Shown here piece by piece: positions 6,726 to 15,540 of a stretch of DNA of 64,000 bases. The notes below the pieces were generated by a model that made no database searches, was not told where the DNA came from, and saw nothing but the letters and a program-made list of their open reading frames with translations. Made by a program: the position numbers and the translations under genes. Origin of the DNA: Microbacter sp049976245 (GTDB lineage: Bacteria > Bacteroidota > Bacteroidia > Bacteroidales > Paludibacteraceae). The stretch spans positions 38,176 through 102,175 of the forward strand of contig JBMFIQ010000003.1 of assembly GCA_049976245.1 (NCBI GenBank), written 5' to 3'. Positions within the stretch are counted from its first letter, which is position 1. Each line of letters begins with the position of its first letter.

Positions 6726-9353
6726 TTAAAACTCTTGTCCGATGACAAAATGGAAGTGACTTCCACTGTATTGTTTCGATCCGTTAATTGGGTCAAATCC
6801 GTAACCCCAGTCTATGCCAAGCAATCCAAACATTGGAAGAAAGATGCGCACTCCGAAGCCCGCTGAACGTTTCAAATCAAATGGATTGAATTGATTGAAT
6901 GAGCTCCAGCAATTTCCAGCATCGAAAAATGCCAAGGCATAAATGTTGGTTGTTTGTTGCAGCAACAACGGATAGTGAATTTCGGCGCCGATTCGGGAAT
7001 AGACATAGCCCATTTGACCTGTTTGCCCTCGATAGGTTGAAATGGGGGTTAACGATCCATTTTCATATCCCCGCAAACCAATGGTTTCAGTTCCATAGGT
7101 TGTGTATCCGGTCATTCCGTCACCTCCCATATAAAATGTTTCAAACGGAGATTGCAGGTTCTTGTTGTAATAGCCTAAGAATCCGTATTCTGCACGTGCC
7201 ATCAACACAAACGGATGCTCTGAGGCTGAAAGCGGTACAAACATTTTGGATGCAAACTTGATCTTGTAAAACTCAACCCATTTATAGGCTTGAGCGTCAG
7301 TCATGTTGCTGTAATCTTTGTGTGGAGAAAACAGCGAGTAGGGTGGTGTAAACTGACCTGATAAGGAAAAAGTAGATCCGGTGCGCGTAAAGATCGGATT
7401 GTCAATGGAGTTGCGACTTAAGACCACGTTGACGCTGGCTAAGTTGGATGTTCCGTTTTTCATTAAAAAATAATCCCAATTGCTTAAAGCATAGTGTTGA
7501 AACTCCAATCCTAAATTGAGCTGAAAGTAGTCATCCGGCCATTTTAAACGTTTCCCCCAACTTGCAGATAAACCTAAAGTATGAATGTATTTCGTTGGAT
7601 CAGCTTGGTAGCTTAGTGCACTGGAACTGTATGGATTGTTACCATACATGCTGCTGGCATAATAACTGTTGTAATAGTTATTCATGTAACTTGCATAGTT
7701 GTTGCTGACGCCCGTTTGAATGGAATAATAAGCAGAAACCGACAAGGAGTTGGGACGTTTTCCTCCCAACCATGGTTCAACAAAGTTGATGCTGTAGGCT
7801 TGATAATAACTTCCGTTGGTTTGTGCCGAAATGGAGAATGTTTGACCTTCTCCTTCAGGAACGAATCGATACGTGGACGGTTTGAATAAATTTTGAATGG
7901 CAAAATTGCTGAATTTTAAGGATAAACTGCCCACTACGCCGGTTTGTCCCCATCCGGCAGAAAATTCAATTTGATCATTGGATTTTGAAACCAACGGCCA
8001 TCCAATGTCAACCGTGCCATCGTCTGGGTTTGGTTGGATGTCGGGGATGAGCTTTTCCTGTTCAAAATTGCCCATTTGAGCTAATTGACGCATTGTTCGG
8101 GTAATGTCCGATTCATTGTACAATTGTCCTGGCCGTACAAACATTTCGCGGCGGATAACATTTTCGTAAACGTGTGTATTTCCGCTAATTGTCACATTGT
8201 TGATTGTCGCCGGTTTTCCTTCGTAAATGTGCATTTCAAAATCAATGGAATCGTTGGATGTATTGGCTTCAATGGGATCAACACTCATAAAAAGGTATCC
8301 TTTGTTTTTGTAAAGTTTGGCAATGGCATCATCGTCTGTATTCAGCCGATCATCCAATAATTTTGCATTGTACACATCGCCGGGTTTAATGCCTAAAACT
8401 AAACTCAGGTATTGTGACGGATACACCGTGTTGCCAACCCAGGTAATAGATCGAATGTAATAACGTTGTCCTTCATGAACTTTGAGGTACACATTCACTT
8501 TGTTGTTGCCGACATTGGCAATGCTATCCCAGACCACGGCCGCATCACGAAATCCTTTATCATTGTATCTTTTTACAATTAACTTTTTGTCTGCCTGAAA
8601 GTTGGCATCTACAAATTTTTTTGTTTTGAAGAGGTTTAACAACGTTGGTTCGTTGGTTTTTTTCATGGCGCCAACCACTTGATGATAGGTTAATGCTTTG
8701 TTGCCGCTTAAAAATATTTTGTTGACTTTGACAACCGGCCCTTTATCGACGTTGATGTTGACAATGGTCATTCCCTTTTGATCCGGGTCGTCTTTTTCAA
8801 CCACATTGACGGTGGCATATCGAAATCCTTTGTCAAGGAGGTATTTTTTTAAAATCTCAACTGCTTTGTCGCGCAAATTGGGCGTCATCTGACCGCCTTT
8901 TTCAATGCCTATTTTTGGTGAAACGTCGTCAATGTACGATTTGGGAATTCCATTGTAATTGACTTGCGAAATGCGGGGTAATTGTTTTAAATCAATGGTC
9001 AGCCAAATTTTATCTCCTTCAATTTTGGAAGCTAAGATTTTTACGTCCGAGAAAAGCCCCTGTTTCCAAAACCTTTTGACGGCATCGGTAATTTCGTCAC
9101 CCGGGACTTTAATTTTTTCGCCAACCGTAAGTCCTGAAAAGCCTATGATGACATAATTTTCGTAAGTGGTTGATCCTGTTACGTTAATTCCTGCAATTTC
9201 GTATTCTTTAGGATTGGGAGTATATTTAATCACCGGTGTCGTAATAATTTTCGAAGTGTCGGCCTTTCCCAAGGAGGCTGTATCCTCATTTTGACCAAAT
9301 GTGATGATAGCGATCAATAAAGTAATTAACGTAAAAATGGTTCGTTTTAACAT
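6726..9353 (-). CDS. bamA: Outer membrane protein assembly factor BamA
   Basis: An 875-residue Omp85 protein: signal peptide (to about residue 20), a set of POTRA domains (about 50-450; conserved bits FSGLTVGEKIKV, FWKQGLFSDVKI, VSGNTHVYENVIRREM and the last POTRA near VRPGQLYNESDITRTMRQL), then a 16-strand barrel ending in phenylalanine (HFVIGQEF). The LRGYE segment matches the conserved (V/L)RG(F/Y) motif of the loop that plugs the barrel. It inserts beta-barrel proteins into the outer membrane. It is preceded by uppS (36 bp gap) and followed by two ompH chaperones, the standard Bacteroidales arrangement. A Tyr/Asn/Ser-rich barrel loop (YMNNYYNSYYASSMYGNN) is long and probably surface-exposed. 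Confidence 0.96.
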   Translation of the reverse strand: MLKRTIFTLITLLIAIITFGQNEDTASLGKADTSKIITTPVIKYTPNPKEYEIAGINVTGSTTYENYVIIGFSGLTVGEKIKVPGDEITDAVKRFWKQGLFSDVKILASKIEGDKIWLTIDLKQLPRISQVNYNGIPKSYIDDVSPKIGIEKGGQMTPNLRDKAVEILKKYLLDKGFRYATVNVVEKDDPDQKGMTIVNINVDKGPVVKVNKIFLSGNKALTYHQVVGAMKKTNEPTLLNLFKTKKFVDANFQADKKLIVKRYNDKGFRDAAVVWDSIANVGNNKVNVYLKVHEGQRYYIRSITWVGNTVYPSQYLSLVLGIKPGDVYNAKLLDDRLNTDDDAIAKLYKNKGYLFMSVDPIEANTSNDSIDFEMHIYEGKPATINNVTISGNTHVYENVIRREMFVRPGQLYNESDITRTMRQLAQMGNFEQEKLIPDIQPNPDDGTVDIGWPLVSKSNDQIEFSAGWGQTGVVGSLSLKFSNFAIQNLFKPSTYRFVPEGEGQTFSISAQTNGSYYQAYSINFVEPWLGGKRPNSLSVSAYYSIQTGVSNNYASYMNNYYNSYYASSMYGNNPYSSSALSYQADPTKYIHTLGLSASWGKRLKWPDDYFQLNLGLEFQHYALSNWDYFLMKNGTSNLASVNVVLSRNSIDNPIFTRTGSTFSLSGQFTPPYSLFSPHKDYSNMTDAQAYKWVEFYKIKFASKMFVPLSASEHPFVLMARAEYGFLGYYNKNLQSPFETFYMGGDGMTGYTTYGTETIGLRGYENGSLTPISTYRGQTGQMGYVYSRIGAEIHYPLLLQQTTNIYALAFFDAGNCWSSFNQFNPFDLKRSAGFGVRIFLPMFGLLGIDWGYGFDPINGSKQYSGSHFHFVIGQEF

Positions 9354-9389
9354 AAGCTGGTTTTAGATGAGTGGGCATTGGTCGGATCT

Positions 9390-10148
9390 TTACAGATCGC
9401 GTTGTTTGAGTTGCTCCCCGGTTTTTCCAAACCGTCGTTCGCGTGATTGATATTCAACAATGGCTTTATAAAGATCTGCTTTTTTAAAGTCAGGCCATAA
9501 TGTTTCAGTAAAATAGAGTTCCGAATAGGCTAATTGCCAAAGTAAAAAATTGCTGATTCGTATTTCACCGCTTGTTCTGATCAATAAATCAGGATCGGGA
9601 ATATTTTTGGTGGTGAGATGAGATGCGAATGTTTTTTCGTCAATGTCGTTGATGGACAATGAGTTGGTTATCACTTTCTGACAAAGCATCTTGACTGCAT
9701 GAACGATTTCCCATCGTGCTGAATAACTTAAAGCCAGAATTAAAGTTAATCCGGTATTGTTGGCTGTTAGTTCAATGGATTTGTTTAATTTTTTTTGGGC
9801 TTCGGGCGGCAAGCGCTCTTCATCACCAATGGCCAACAGACGGACATGATTTTCATGAAGCGATGGGGTCTCTTTTTCAATTGAATTGGCTAAAAGTTCC
9901 ATCAAAGCATTGATTTCGTCGCCGGGACGATCCCAATTTTCCATGGAAAAAGTGTACAAAGTCAAATATTTTATCCCAAGTTCTGAAGCGGCTTCCGTGA
10001 TTTCACGCACCGCATTCAGCGCTTGATGATGCCCAAAAATACGATTGTATCCTTGTTTTAGTGCCCATCTGCCGTTTCCGTCCATGATGATGGCAACATG
10101 AATCGGCAGTCGGGTTTTGTCTATCTGATCCGTCAACGATTTTCCCAT
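9390..10148 (-). CDS. uppS: Isoprenyl transferase (undecaprenyl diphosphate synthase)
   Basis: A 252-residue cis-prenyltransferase that elongates farnesyl diphosphate with isopentenyl diphosphate to undecaprenyl diphosphate, the carrier lipid for peptidoglycan and surface glycans. Family blocks are all present: IMDGNGRWA with the catalytic Asp, FGHHQALNAV, YTFSMENWDRP, and the C-terminal RTSGEIRISNFLLWQLAYSE. The start at 10148 (MGKSLTDQ) was chosen over an upstream ATG at 10214, because the longer form would overlap the preceding gene by 56 bp and has no homologous sequence. The upstream DUF6089-like gene ends 10 bp before this start, suggesting one operon running on into bamA. Confidence 0.95.
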   Translation of the reverse strand: MGKSLTDQIDKTRLPIHVAIIMDGNGRWALKQGYNRIFGHHQALNAVREITEAASELGIKYLTLYTFSMENWDRPGDEINALMELLANSIEKETPSLHENHVRLLAIGDEERLPPEAQKKLNKSIELTANNTGLTLILALSYSARWEIVHAVKMLCQKVITNSLSINDIDEKTFASHLTTKNIPDPDLLIRTSGEIRISNFLLWQLAYSELYFTETLWPDFKKADLYKAIVEYQSRERRFGKTGEQLKQRDL

Positions 10149-10158
10149 TGTTTTGTTC

Positions 10159-10824
10159 TTATAATCCTTGTAAAATACCTGTTCTGCATGGACACCGTTG
10201 TGTGTAGAATGCAAAAGTGATTGATACTGAAAACACCGAAAAATAATCGTTGTTCAAAAAACTTGATTTGTTGAGTTCGTAAGGATTGTTTAATTGGGGA
10301 GCTCCTTCTAAGTTATCGGCAAATGCTTTATTTAATGTCCATTGACAATTCAGATCCCAACGTTTATTTAGTTTGAACTTAATACCTAATCCGCCTGTTA
10401 AGACCGGTGTCCCCGATGATTGGTACGAAACAATACCTAAGCCACCCAGAATGTATGGATTGATGGTTGAACTTTCAAGGGCTAAATTGTATTGATCATA
10501 CGAGAAAAAATTAAATTCAACGTGTGCACTGGTGAAAAAGAAGGAGTTTTTAAATTCACATGTTTTTAAATTTGCATCTTTAAATTGCCCGTAAAAACTG
10601 CCGGTCAAGGCTTCTAAGCTCAGAGCAAATCTTGTGTTCAACGGATAACGAATGACACCGCCAAAAGCGAACTGACTGTTTTTGAACAGCGTTTGGTTTG
10701 CTTCTCCAAGATAAAATGAAGACCCTATTGTAGGTCCTATTTCAATGGTATGCTCAAAAACTTGAGCATGCATCCATTGACTTCCCAAGAGTAAGATCAG
10801 AAAAGCAATCGTTTTGAGCTTCAT
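10159..10824 (-). CDS. DUF6089-like outer membrane beta-barrel protein
   Basis: A 221-residue protein starting MKLKTIAFLILLLGSQWMHAQ (signal peptide) and continuing as alternating beta strands typical of a small OmpW/OmpA-like barrel (IEIGPTIGSSFYLGE, GGVIRYPLNTRFALSLEAL, INPYILGGLGIVSY). In Bacteroidales a DUF6089 protein precedes uppS and bamA, which is the arrangement here, so the assignment rests on architecture plus synteny. A longer reading frame begins at 10914, but the signal peptide and the -7 box at 10903-10910 support 10824. An unusual C-terminus after the last predicted strand (TQRCPCRTGILQGL) contains two cysteines. Precise function is not established. Confidence 0.8.
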   Translation of the reverse strand: MKLKTIAFLILLLGSQWMHAQVFEHTIEIGPTIGSSFYLGEANQTLFKNSQFAFGGVIRYPLNTRFALSLEALTGSFYGQFKDANLKTCEFKNSFFFTSAHVEFNFFSYDQYNLALESSTINPYILGGLGIVSYQSSGTPVLTGGLGIKFKLNKRWDLNCQWTLNKAFADNLEGAPQLNNPYELNKSSFLNNDYFSVFSVSITFAFYTQRCPCRTGILQGL

Positions 10825-10902
10825 TGGCAAATCATTTCGGCTTCTTTGTTTCTTAAGCAGATGTTGATGTCGTCTGCTTTTGCTCATTGAAAAAAATTGA
10901 TA

Positions 10903-10910
10903 CAAAAGTA
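10903..10910 (-). promoter_or_regulatory. -7 box for the DUF6089-uppS-bamA-ompH cluster
   Basis: TACTTTTG on the minus strand matches TAnnTTTG and lies about 80 nt upstream of the chosen start; no clear -33 TTTG is seen at the proper distance. Confidence 0.5.
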
Positions 10911-11120
10911 GCAATTATCTTGCTATTGAAATGAACTGCATTTTTTTTCAATGGATATTTAACATAATATCACAAAAATAGATCTCGCATAAGACTTTCT
11001 TTGTTTGTGCAGATTTTTCTTTGAAACGGATGTTTTGTTTGGGACCAATGCAATCGCTGATTCACAGTGAACAAATCATTGTTTTTTAGTCATCTTGCTT
11101 TGATTGCAAACTTGCGCATG

Positions 11121-12593
11121 TTATGGCAGTTTCCATTCAAATCCTTCTTTGGTGTCTTTAATTTCAAAACCCAATGCCGTTAATTGATTTCGAATTTTGT
11201 CAGCCGTGGCCCAATCTTTATTTGCCTTTGCTTCCATGCGCATTGTCAACAATAAATCTACTGCTTTGGAGAATGCTTCTGATTGTTTTGTGTCATGATT
11301 GAATTCGGGAACTAAACCCAAAATATCTTCAATGAACGTCTTCATGGTTTGTTTCAATGCCGTCAGATCGGACTCCGAGATGCTGTCGTGCCCGTCGTGA
11401 ATGGAATTGATGGCTTTGGCAGCCTCAAAAAGTTGCGCGATGACTACCGGACTGTTCAAATCATCATTCATGGCCTCTTCGCATCGCGATTTTAATTGGT
11501 TCAATTGAACCGTTGATGTTGGCGATGGTTGCAGTTTTTGCAAACGTTGATAGCTGTCCATTAATCGCATGTATCCCTTGCTGCTGGCTTGTAGCGCTTC
11601 GTTGCTGAAGTCGAGTGTACTGCGGTAATGTGCCTGTAAAATAAAAAACCGTATGCTCATTGGCGAATAGGCTTGACTCAGCAATGGATGGGATCCGTTA
11701 AAGAGTTCTTGCAACGTGATAAAATTACCTAACGATTTGCCCATTTTTTGTCCATTGATGGTAATCATGTTGTTGTGCATCCAATAATGAACCGATTCAT
11801 GTCCTAATGCGGCAGTTGATTGAGCAATTTCGCATTCGTGATGGGGAAACATTAAGTCCATTCCGCCTCCGTGGATGTCGAACTGCTCACCCAAATATTT
11901 TGTTCCCATGGTGGAACACTCTAAATGCCAACCTGGGAATCCGTCGCTCCAGGGAGATGGCCAACGCATGATGTGTTCAGGACCGGCTTTTTTCCATAAG
12001 GCAAAATCGATCGATTTCTTTTTTTCTTCCTGTCCTTCAAGAGCTCTTGTTGCTTCCAACACTTCTTCAATGTTGCGGCCTGAGAGTTTCCCGTAGTGAT
12101 GATGTTGATTGTATTTTTCAACATCAAAATAAATGGACCCGTTGCTTTCGTAGGCATAGCCGTTTTCAAGAATCTTTTTCGCAAATTCAATTTGTTCTAT
12201 GATGTGTCCCGAAGCGCTTGGCTCGATGCTTGGGGGAAGTACATTCAGCGCATTCATGGCTTCATGATAGCGGTTGGTATAAAATTGAACGATTTCCATT
12301 GGCTCCAGTTGTTCTAAGCGCGCTTTCTTTTCAATTTTATCCTCTCCTTCATCCGCATCATTTTCCAAATGTCCTACATCTGTGATGTTTCTGACGTAAC
12401 GAACTTTGTATCCAAGGTACTTTAAGTAACGATAAAGCAAATCAAACGTAATGGCCGGTCGCGCATGGCCTAAATGGGCATCACCGTAAACTGTCGGTCC
12501 GCAGACGTAAAGGCCTACGTTGGGTTCATGAATTGGAATAAAAAGTTCCTTTTTCCGACCTAATGTGTTGTAAATGTATAATTGATGTTCCAT
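11121..12593 (-). CDS. cysS: Cysteinyl-tRNA synthetase
   Basis: A 490-residue class I synthetase charging tRNA-Cys. Seen: the zinc-ligand cysteine and HIGH region (YVCGPTVYGDAHLGHARP), further zinc ligands in LECSTMG and HHECEIAQ, the KMSKS loop as GQKMGKSLGN, and the anticodon-binding helical C-terminus. The start MEHQLYIYNTLG at 12593 is preferred over the ATG ten codons upstream (12623) because it matches the family N-terminus. A TATCTTTG box at 12676-12683 lies about 85 nt upstream. Stand-alone gene, divergent from dapA. Confidence 0.96.
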   Translation of the reverse strand: MEHQLYIYNTLGRKKELFIPIHEPNVGLYVCGPTVYGDAHLGHARPAITFDLLYRYLKYLGYKVRYVRNITDVGHLENDADEGEDKIEKKARLEQLEPMEIVQFYTNRYHEAMNALNVLPPSIEPSASGHIIEQIEFAKKILENGYAYESNGSIYFDVEKYNQHHHYGKLSGRNIEEVLEATRALEGQEEKKKSIDFALWKKAGPEHIMRWPSPWSDGFPGWHLECSTMGTKYLGEQFDIHGGGMDLMFPHHECEIAQSTAALGHESVHYWMHNNMITINGQKMGKSLGNFITLQELFNGSHPLLSQAYSPMSIRFFILQAHYRSTLDFSNEALQASSKGYMRLMDSYQRLQKLQPSPTSTVQLNQLKSRCEEAMNDDLNSPVVIAQLFEAAKAINSIHDGHDSISESDLTALKQTMKTFIEDILGLVPEFNHDTKQSEAFSKAVDLLLTMRMEAKANKDWATADKIRNQLTALGFEIKDTKEGFEWKLP

Positions 12594-12675
12594 AATGTTG
12601 AAAATGTGCTCAGTGCCGAACAAGATGATTCTTCCTGTTGAAAAGCAGTAGTGTAATGAGCTTTGATAAACTCAA

Positions 12676-12683
12676 CAAAGATA
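12676..12683 (-). promoter_or_regulatory. -7 box of cysS
   Basis: TATCTTTG on the minus strand, a perfect Bacteroidota -7 element; upstream only a weak CTTG is found 18 nt away. Confidence 0.6.
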
Positions 12684-12928
12684 CAATTTATTTTAGAAGT
12701 TCAAGTCATTGTGAGTAAATGATATGAATAAAATACATATAATCAAATAGTTATCATTTTGTTTTTTTGGATTTGAATGGATCGTCATCTATTGATTTGA
12801 ACTTTGTTCATAGACGAAGATTGATTTTTATAGGATCTGCTCATGCCAGCCGGTAGATCTAAAGCCGTCAATGTGATCAGGTTGCACATTTATATGCTAA
12901 AAGCAATTCGAATAGTGAAAAAAAAGTG

Positions 12929-12936
12929 TACATTTG
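12929..12936 (+). promoter_or_regulatory. -7 box of dapA
   Basis: TACATTTG, a perfect TAnnTTTG, 22 nt before the dapA start codon, giving a very short leader. The -33 element is weak (TTCG, 18 nt upstream). Confidence 0.6.
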
Positions 12937-12958
12937 CACTTTCTTTTGATTCATAAGT

Positions 12959-13852
12959 ATGATACAAAATTCATTTTCAGGAATGGGCGTTGCCCTGATT
13001 ACTCCTTTTAAAAATGATGAGACCATAGATTTTGATGCTCTTCAGCGATTGGTAGAATATCAAATTAAAAACGGCACCGATTATTTGGTTGTTCTTGGGA
13101 CGACGGCTGAAACAGCAACGTTGACGGAGTCGGAAAAAGAAGAAATCACGCGTTTTGTGATTAAGGTTAACGCAGGCCGTTTGCCTATTGTGCTTGGCAT
13201 TGGAGGAAATAACACACAAGCCGTGGTGGAAAAAATCCAACATGCTGATCTAAGCGGCGTTGATGCCATTTTGTCCGTAACACCTTATTACAATAAACCT
13301 TCACAAGAAGGCCTTTATCAACATTTTCGACACATTGCTTTGTCTTCTCATTTGCCTATCATTTTATACAATGTTCCGGGACGTACCGGTGTGAACATGT
13401 CGGCCGCTACCACGTTGCGATTGGCCGGTGATTTCAAAAACATCATTGCAGTCAAAGAAGCTTCGGGAATTTTCACTCAGATTGACGATATCATTAAAAA
13501 TAAGCCTGATCATTTCGTGGTCATTTCAGGGGATGACGGCATCACTTTCCCGTTGATCACTTTGGGAGCAGTCGGTGTCATTTCTGTTATCGGGAATGCT
13601 TTTCCATACGAATTTAGTCGCATGGTTCGCTTGGCGCTTAACGGACAGTATGAAGCTGCACGCGACATTCATCACCGCTTTACGGAATTGATCGGATTGC
13701 TGTTTGTGGATGGGAATCCTGCCGGCATCAAGAGCATGTTGTCCGTCATGGGAATGATTGAAAATAAATTACGATTGCCCTTAGTGCCCACTACCATTAC
13801 AACGTTTGAAAAAATTCGTGCTGTGTTGAATCAGCTCAGCATAAAATGTTGA
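12959..13852 (+). CDS. dapA: 4-hydroxy-tetrahydrodipicolinate synthase
   Basis: A 297-residue TIM-barrel aldolase condensing pyruvate with aspartate semialdehyde, the first committed step to diaminopimelate and lysine. Active-site features are visible: GTTAET (47-52), catalytic Tyr137 in LYNVPGRTG, and Schiff-base Lys166 in AVKEASG, followed by the GDD stretch. Length is normal for DapA. The downstream frr gene begins 58 bp later on the same strand with no terminator between, so the two may be co-transcribed. Confidence 0.95.
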   Translation: MIQNSFSGMGVALITPFKNDETIDFDALQRLVEYQIKNGTDYLVVLGTTAETATLTESEKEEITRFVIKVNAGRLPIVLGIGGNNTQAVVEKIQHADLSGVDAILSVTPYYNKPSQEGLYQHFRHIALSSHLPIILYNVPGRTGVNMSAATTLRLAGDFKNIIAVKEASGIFTQIDDIIKNKPDHFVVISGDDGITFPLITLGAVGVISVIGNAFPYEFSRMVRLALNGQYEAARDIHHRFTELIGLLFVDGNPAGIKSMLSVMGMIENKLRLPLVPTTITTFEKIRAVLNQLSIKC

Positions 13853-13910
13853 TATCCTATTTTTTGCAATTTTTAGGTAGCAATTTCTTCATTTCAAAAA
13901 AACAGAGCTT

Positions 13911-14471
13911 ATGATAGACGTAAAACAAATTGTAGCATCAGCTGAAGCAAAAATGGCTGCTTCGGTTCATTTCTTAGACGAAACGTTCGCTCATATTCGT
14001 GCTGGGAAAGCCAATCCACGAATTTTGGACGGTGTCCATGTTGAATATTACGGGAATCATGTTCCTATCAGCGCAGTGGCTACCATTACCACGCCCGATG
14101 CCAAAACGATCACCATTCAACCATGGGAAAAAGCCATGATTACGACCATTGAAAAAGCAATTATGGGTTCCGATATCGGTATTACGCCTGCAAACAACGG
14201 AGAAGTCATTCGTCTGGCATTGCCCCTTGTAACGGAAGAACGCAGAAAACAGTTAGTAAAACAGGCAAAACACGAGGCTGAAGAATCTAAGGTAAGCATT
14301 CGCAATGCCCGTCGTGATGCCATGGAACTGGTGAAGAAAGCTATAAAAGAGGGTCTTCCGGAAGATGAAGGCAAAGAGATTGAATCAGAAATTCAAAAGG
14401 TGCACGATAAATTCATCAAAAAAATTGATGATCTTTTTGTGCTGAAAGAAAAAGAAATTATGACCGTTTAA
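13911..14471 (+). CDS. frr: Ribosome recycling factor
   Basis: A 186-residue protein of standard RRF length that, with EF-G, splits post-termination ribosomes. Conserved segments: FAHIRAGKANPRILDGV near the N-terminus, the beta domain with VPISAVATITTPDAKTI and IQPWEK, then the long helices containing LPLVTEERRKQLVKQAK and RRDAMELVKK. It follows dapA by 58 bp and ends before a strong bidirectional terminator at 14525-14557. Confidence 0.96.
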   Translation: MIDVKQIVASAEAKMAASVHFLDETFAHIRAGKANPRILDGVHVEYYGNHVPISAVATITTPDAKTITIQPWEKAMITTIEKAIMGSDIGITPANNGEVIRLALPLVTEERRKQLVKQAKHEAEESKVSIRNARRDAMELVKKAIKEGLPEDEGKEIESEIQKVHDKFIKKIDDLFVLKEKEIMTV

Positions 14472-14524
14472 GCACAAGCCATTATACTTCAAAATTTTAA
14501 GTATTTTCATTGCTGAATGTTCAT

Positions 14525-14557
14525 AAAAAAACCTCGATAAAAATCGAGGTTTTTTTA
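14525..14557. terminator. Bidirectional terminator between frr and the RRM gene
   Basis: A-run, CCTCGAT, AAAA loop, ATCGAGG, T-run. The symmetrical structure serves the two converging genes. Confidence 0.92.
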
Positions 14558-14583
14558 TGCGCTTAGTGGTATCAGTCAGTGGA

Positions 14584-14907
14584 TTACCATCTGTTGTTGC
14601 GACGATCATTGCCATAACCGCCACTATTACGACCACTGTTGTTAAATTCTCTGTGTGGACGTTCTTCACGTGGTTTTGCTAAGTTTACGTTAATGGTCAT
14701 GCCATTAATTTCTGATTGGTTGAGCGCTTCAATCGCTTTGTTTGCCTGGTTTTCATCAGGCATTTCAACGAATCCAAAACCTCTCGATTTGCCTGTGAAT
14801 TTGTCTGTGATCACTTTTGCAGAATCTACTTGCCCATAAGCTTCAAAAACTTCTCTTAAGCCGTTGTCGTCAACACCATAGCTAAGGTGCGAAATGTAAA
14901 TGTTCAT
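14584..14907 (-). CDS. RRM-domain RNA-binding protein
   Basis: A 107-residue protein with one RNA recognition motif (about residues 1-80): RNP2 is IYISHL and RNP1 is KSRGFGFVEM. A basic Arg/Gly/Asn-rich tail (REERPHREFNNSGRNSGGYGND) follows. Such small RRM proteins are common in Bacteroidota, where they are abundant RNA-binding proteins in place of classical cold-shock chaperones; that role is from the family. A TACCTTTG box at 14995-15002 predicts an 80-90 nt untranslated leader, which could allow post-transcriptional control. Confidence 0.93.
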   Translation of the reverse strand: MNIYISHLSYGVDDNGLREVFEAYGQVDSAKVITDKFTGKSRGFGFVEMPDENQANKAIEALNQSEINGMTINVNLAKPREERPHREFNNSGRNSGGYGNDRRNNRW

Positions 14908-14994
14908 TTGATGAATAATTAAAAAATATGAATACTGAATTATGACATTGAAAACAACCTAACTAGAGAAATCGCTATCAACCATAATCTGCGA

Positions 14995-15002
14995 CAAAGG
15001 TA
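14995..15002 (-). promoter_or_regulatory. -7 box of RRM gene
   Basis: TACCTTTG on the minus strand, a perfect TAnnTTTG. No TTTG is found at the usual -33 distance. Confidence 0.55.
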
Positions 15003-15310
15003 ATCTATTTTTTGTAATTTCATTCATTCTGCACTGAAAATATTTTTCTTCCTCCGATAATTAACATAAATAATCGTAAAAATTGAATTCAGTTTTTTCC
15101 TTAGTCACCTTGGATTTTTCAGATAAAATGCAAAAGTGATTTAAATGGCATTTAATCAGTTAATTAGATATATCAATTTTAATTTAATTTGATGGGAACA
15201 ATCTCAATGTTTGTTCATGCTTTTTTGCAGGTTATCTTTATCGTTTGATATTCTACAACAGGTTGATGGTTGATTTAAATTTGTTGTGATCGTTTATGGG
15301 AGATCATATT

Positions 15311-15399
15311 GGCAAATTTAAAATATTGAAAATCAATGTTGTGTATATCTCGCCAAAAAGTTATTCTTTTGTGCAAAAACTTTTTTATGGCTCGTTTCG
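15311..15399 (-). repeat. Dispersed repeat R2 (minus orientation, degenerate)
   Basis: The plus strand shows the reverse of the family pattern: TATATCTCGCC (for GTATGGAACTCGCC), a T-rich middle, then TTATGGCTCGTTTCGTAT, the reverse of the family head. The tail end is diverged and carries no ATGAAA. About 400 bp upstream of the RRM gene. Confidence 0.65.
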
Positions 15400-15540
15400 T
15401 ATTTTCCTCAAATAATCGGTTTATTTCGATTGAACTATTTCTTAATGCAAATTTTTTTTTGTTATTTTGTCTTTTTTCAAACTCAATCTTTGTTTTTCTT
15501 TTGTTATGTAAAAGCGTTGAACAGCCTAATGTTCAATTTA

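Larger units (their letters stand above)
12594..12958. other. Divergent intergenic region cysS/dapA
   Basis: 365 bp without a convincing gene. It holds the promoters of both divergent genes (boxes at 12676-12683 minus and 12929-12936 plus). The middle is AT-rich and shows no hairpin or dispersed repeat. Confidence 0.7.
14908..15540. other. Intergenic region upstream of RRM gene and FemAB-like gene
   Basis: 633 bp with no supported gene. It contains the RRM gene leader and -7 box (14995-15002), a very AT-rich stretch, and a degraded dispersed repeat (R2, 15311-15399). The reading frames that begin upstream of 15541 are Phe/Leu-rich translations of T-runs and are not taken as coding. Confidence 0.6.

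Noticed and set aside
10149..10214. Longer uppS start
   Set aside because: It would overlap the preceding gene by 56 bp and adds residues absent from the family.
15336..15540. N-terminal extensions of the FemAB-like gene and a separate 77-codon frame
   Set aside because: They translate T-runs into Phe/Leu/Cys strings and part of repeat R2; the family-like sequence begins after 15541.
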